NCBI GenBank assembly: GCA_937911865.1
Contig: CALDSK010000293.1
Coordinates: forward strand, 1 to 64,000
Direction: 5' to 3'
DNA: 64,000 nt
Source: an uncultured Synechococcus sp.
Lineage (GTDB): Bacteria; Cyanobacteriota; Cyanobacteriia; Phormidesmidales; Phormidesmidaceae
Part shown: one piece after another, positions 61,501-64,000 of the stretch
How positions within the stretch are numbered: position 1 is the first letter of the stretch
Layout: the number at the start of each line of letters is the position of its first letter
The notes under the pieces: model-generated
What the model was told of the DNA's origin: nothing
What the model saw: only the letters and a program-made list of their open reading frames with translations
Databases searched by the model: none
Made by a program: the position numbers and the translations under genes

Positions 61501-63983
61501 TAGAACCTCTCTCCAAAGCCAAAGTGGAAACGGCTGCCTTCTTCACTCAAACCATAGTCCAATCGGAGCGCCCCCAGCGGTGTCTGCACCCGCACACCCG
61601 CACCATAGCCAAAGCCACTACCCGGCTTATCACGCACCCCTGCCGGATCGCCAGGTACCGAGCTACCCGAGCCTAAGTCCGTACCGTAATCGGCAAACAA
61701 AGCACCGTTGAGAAACTCACTAAACAGCGGGAAGCGATACTCAACCGTACCGAGTAAGAAAGAACGCCCGGAACCAACCGCACCTTCTTCAAAGCCCCGT
61801 ACCGAGTTACCACCGCCTAGAGGAAAGGCCTCATAAGGTGGAATTTCACCAATCGCGGTTCCACCTTGCAGGTTGAGGGCAATCGTCTCGCGGCCTTCTG
61901 CCGATCCGAAGAAGCTTACCGGCACATACTGACTATAGCTACCACGCAGCTTGTTGTAGAAAATGCTGCCGTTCCCAACCGGAACAGACTGCTCTGTGCC
62001 CAACCGAATCAAGCTACCGCTAGTAGGCGCAGAAGAGTTGTTACGGCGGTCTAAAACAGCCCCAAATCGTAAAGTCAACAGATCGTCTCGGCCGTTACTG
62101 CTAGCGGTTAGCTGATTGCCTAGCTCATCCAAAGGCGACACGTCCCCATCACTATCGAGCAAAGCCACCCGCTCATATTGCGCACCCAACGAAAGTGACA
62201 GGCCATCATCTAGCGGACGGCTGAAGCTAATACCGGTACCTAACCGATTAAGTCTGGGCGTATCTCCGTTACCTAGCTCATCGTCACCGTCTTCTAAGCC
62301 AACTTCTTGATCACCATTATCAAAAATCAGCGACGTCGCTCTGCGGTTAAACAGACTTGTGGTGTAAGACGTGCGGTAAGGATCGCCCGCAATCCAAGGA
62401 TCGGTAAAGCTGACGTCAAACAGAAAATCGCCTCGGGTGGTCACTCGCCCCTCTGTTCTCAGCTTCTGATTGTTACCGCCAAAGTTATCTTCGTTGTAGC
62501 TAAGCTGACCAAACAAATCGCCCCGCAAGTTAAAGCCAAGAGAAGCACCTACCGAGCCCGTTTCACGCTCGGCCACATTGACGATCATCTTCACCTTACG
62601 AGGATCTTCGTCGCCCGGATCGAGTGATAGGCGAATGTCTTCAAAAATACCCAGCCCAAAAGCGCGCCCAATGTCTTCTTGAATTTGACTTTCTTGGAAG
62701 ATATCGCCTGGCTCAGTTTCAAACTCACGGGTCACAATAAAGTCACGAGTTTTTCCATCGATAGGATTACCCTCTTCATCCTCTGTCTGGCCATCCTCAT
62801 CAATAAAGCGGACTTCGATAGATTCGATTTCGCCCTCAGCAACAATCAGCGTCACCGTACCGTCATCCGAAATCTGAGGCGCCGTCGTTACCTGCGCCAG
62901 CACGTATCCATTCTCTTGATACCAGTCATTGAGATCCAAAATACTGTCTTGGAAATCTCTTAGATTTAGAATATCGCCATACTGATCGCCAAAGATTTCG
63001 TCTACAGTCTCCTCGGGCAACACCTGAGCGTCTCGCACATCTACGCTGGTCAAGACAGGGTTGGGCTCTACAAAAAACGTGACTTTCACACCCAAAGGTG
63101 TGTCCTCTGGTGTGGCACGAACGTTCGAGAAAAAGCCGGTTCCAAAGACACTGTTAATATCTTCTTGCAGCTGGGTTCTAGTGGCGGTCCGACCTGGCAC
63201 CGTATCTACAGCGCGGTAAACTGCATCGATAAGTTCACTGTTCAGTGGCCTATTCGCATTGGTTGAGACCACATCAACCTCAGAAACCAAAACGCGAGTC
63301 TCCTCAGCAGCCTCTTCAGAAGCATCCTCATCTGGGGTCTCTCCTTCAGGCACATCTCCTTCAGGAGTCGTATTGTTAGGAGCAGCTGGCGTCGCTTCAT
63401 CCGCTTCGATTTCTGACCCTTCTGTTCCTTCGCCCGCTTCAGTGGGGTCTGTCGGGGAGGGTTCTAAGGAAGGCGCAGGATCTATCTCTGCATCATCTAA
63501 ATCAATGTCACCGTTTTCTACAGGAACACGAATAGTTGGGTTCGCGTTATCTGGTGTTGCTGGCGTCGGCAAAATATTTGGATCTACGGTCTCTGACTCA
63601 GTCTCAATGCCAGCATCTGGCACTGTTTCCGCTTCTGACGGCTCTACCTCAATATCAACCTCGGTATTGGCCGGTAGCGTCTCTTCATCAGCAGGGACCT
63701 GAGCTAATATTGGCGGCGCTTCTTGGTTAGCAACACCTGCTAACAGCTGAGAAAAAGTAGGCTCATTGGTAGCCGACTCAGCAGTGGGCTCAACGACAGT
63801 GTCAGCTGCTAATTCTAACGGCCGATTAGCAGGAAGCGGAGACAGTGTGTCAGAAGAGCGCTCAGAATTGGCTTCAAGCGTTGATGCGCTATCGACCGTT
63901 TCAGAAGATTCAGCAGCCCGGCTCGGTAAAGCCGAAATTGCCACTAAGCTAAAACAGGCCAAAAGAGCCGGTGAAACACGCAT
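61500..63983 (-). CDS. omp85: Omp85/BamA-family outer membrane protein assembly factor
   Basis: Cyanobacterial Omp85, which inserts beta-barrel proteins into the outer membrane and is related to chloroplast Toc75. An 827-residue precursor: signal peptide (1-23), a long acidic Pro/Glu/Thr linker (about 25-230), three POTRA domains (about 230-310, 312-395, 400-487), and a C-terminal beta-barrel (about 490-827) ending in Phe after FHFGFGER. Conserved barrel signature LGGGNSVRGFEEGAVGSG is present. It heads the lpxC-fabZ-lpxA-lpxB run, an order known in cyanobacteria, and overlaps lpxC by one base. The start lies 17 bases from the window edge, so upstream regulation cannot be seen. Confidence 0.96.
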   Translation of the reverse strand: MRVSPALLACFSLVAISALPSRAAESSETVDSASTLEANSERSSDTLSPLPANRPLELAADTVVEPTAESATNEPTFSQLLAGVANQEAPPILAQVPADEETLPANTEVDIEVEPSEAETVPDAGIETESETVDPNILPTPATPDNANPTIRVPVENGDIDLDDAEIDPAPSLEPSPTDPTEAGEGTEGSEIEADEATPAAPNNTTPEGDVPEGETPDEDASEEAAEETRVLVSEVDVVSTNANRPLNSELIDAVYRAVDTVPGRTATRTQLQEDINSVFGTGFFSNVRATPEDTPLGVKVTFFVEPNPVLTSVDVRDAQVLPEETVDEIFGDQYGDILNLRDFQDSILDLNDWYQENGYVLAQVTTAPQISDDGTVTLIVAEGEIESIEVRFIDEDGQTEDEEGNPIDGKTRDFIVTREFETEPGDIFQESQIQEDIGRAFGLGIFEDIRLSLDPGDEDPRKVKMIVNVAERETGSVGASLGFNLRGDLFGQLSYNEDNFGGNNQKLRTEGRVTTRGDFLFDVSFTDPWIAGDPYRTSYTTSLFNRRATSLIFDNGDQEVGLEDGDDELGNGDTPRLNRLGTGISFSRPLDDGLSLSLGAQYERVALLDSDGDVSPLDELGNQLTASSNGRDDLLTLRFGAVLDRRNNSSAPTSGSLIRLGTEQSVPVGNGSIFYNKLRGSYSQYVPVSFFGSAEGRETIALNLQGGTAIGEIPPYEAFPLGGGNSVRGFEEGAVGSGRSFLLGTVEYRFPLFSEFLNGALFADYGTDLGSGSSVPGDPAGVRDKPGSGFGYGAGVRVQTPLGALRLDYGLSEEGSRFHFGFGERF

Positions 63984-64000
63984 AACCAGTGGATCCTTAA

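Noticed and set aside
1..64000. tRNA or rRNA genes and insertion sequences
   Set aside because: Intergenic regions were scanned by eye for T-loop-like GGTTCGAATCC sequences and for transposase-like products; none was found. A covariance-model scan would be more sensitive.

Overview
The window is chromosomal cyanobacterial DNA. It carries ndhB, a GUN4-domain protein, a DUF3110 protein, the fraC-fraD-fraE filament-integrity operon, a tandem CobA/CobO-type protein, and an omp85-lpxC-fabZ-lpxA-lpxB run typical of cyanobacteria. The octamer GCGATCGC (HIP1) recurs throughout, a known signature of many cyanobacterial genomes. fraCDE suggests a filamentous organism; base composition is intermediate. 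The species cannot be named from the sequence alone. No rRNA, tRNA, insertion sequence, prophage or CRISPR array was seen.

Layout. 1-6.8 kb: an RND efflux pump (minus) diverges from a three-gene unit encoding a KAS III-like condensing enzyme, a heme-oxygenase-fold putative diiron oxidase and an unrecognised protein. 7.1-13.2 kb: a 1594-residue CheB-CheR-PAS-GAF-PAS-histidine kinase-receiver hybrid, then an HlyD-type adaptor (minus). 13.7-20.5 kb: ABC1/UbiB kinase, HAD phosphatase, GUN4 protein, LuxR-type response regulator and two low-complexity hypotheticals. 20.5-27.4 kb: a caspase-fold protein lacking both catalytic residues, a hypothetical, a DUF938 methyltransferase, a YbjQ protein, a TPR protein and a LuxR regulator. 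27.5-33.4 kb: ndhB, topA and a methyltransferase-like protein. 34.1-38.7 kb: two solute-binding proteins without transporter partners, followed by a chemoreceptor. 38.9-45.9 kb: murQ, small conserved genes, glyS, murD, a Phd/VapC-type toxin-antitoxin pair and larE. 46-50 kb: fraE, fraD, fraC and the tandem CobO-like gene. 50-55.7 kb: sulfotransferase-like protein, membrane protein, degenerate alpha/beta hydrolase, hypotheticals, GT2 protein and ilvH. 55.8-64 kb: exbD-exbB, then lpxB-lpxA-fabZ-lpxC-omp85, the last five covering lipid A synthesis, 3-hydroxyacyl-ACP dehydration and outer-membrane protein insertion.

Two themes stand out. First, at least 18 intergenic stretches and four coding regions hold short tandem duplications, mostly of 14-16 bp. 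The units differ in sequence from place to place, and in coding regions the period is always 15 bp, which keeps frame. Second, several proteins keep a fold but have lost hallmark catalytic residues: caspase (His to Tyr, Cys to Asn), alpha/beta hydrolase (nucleophile Ser to Phe) and GT2 (DxD to ExA). The best candidate for an undescribed system is the condensing-enzyme/diiron-oxidase/unknown operon at 3977-6812. The solute-binding-protein/chemoreceptor group at 34-38.7 kb comes next.
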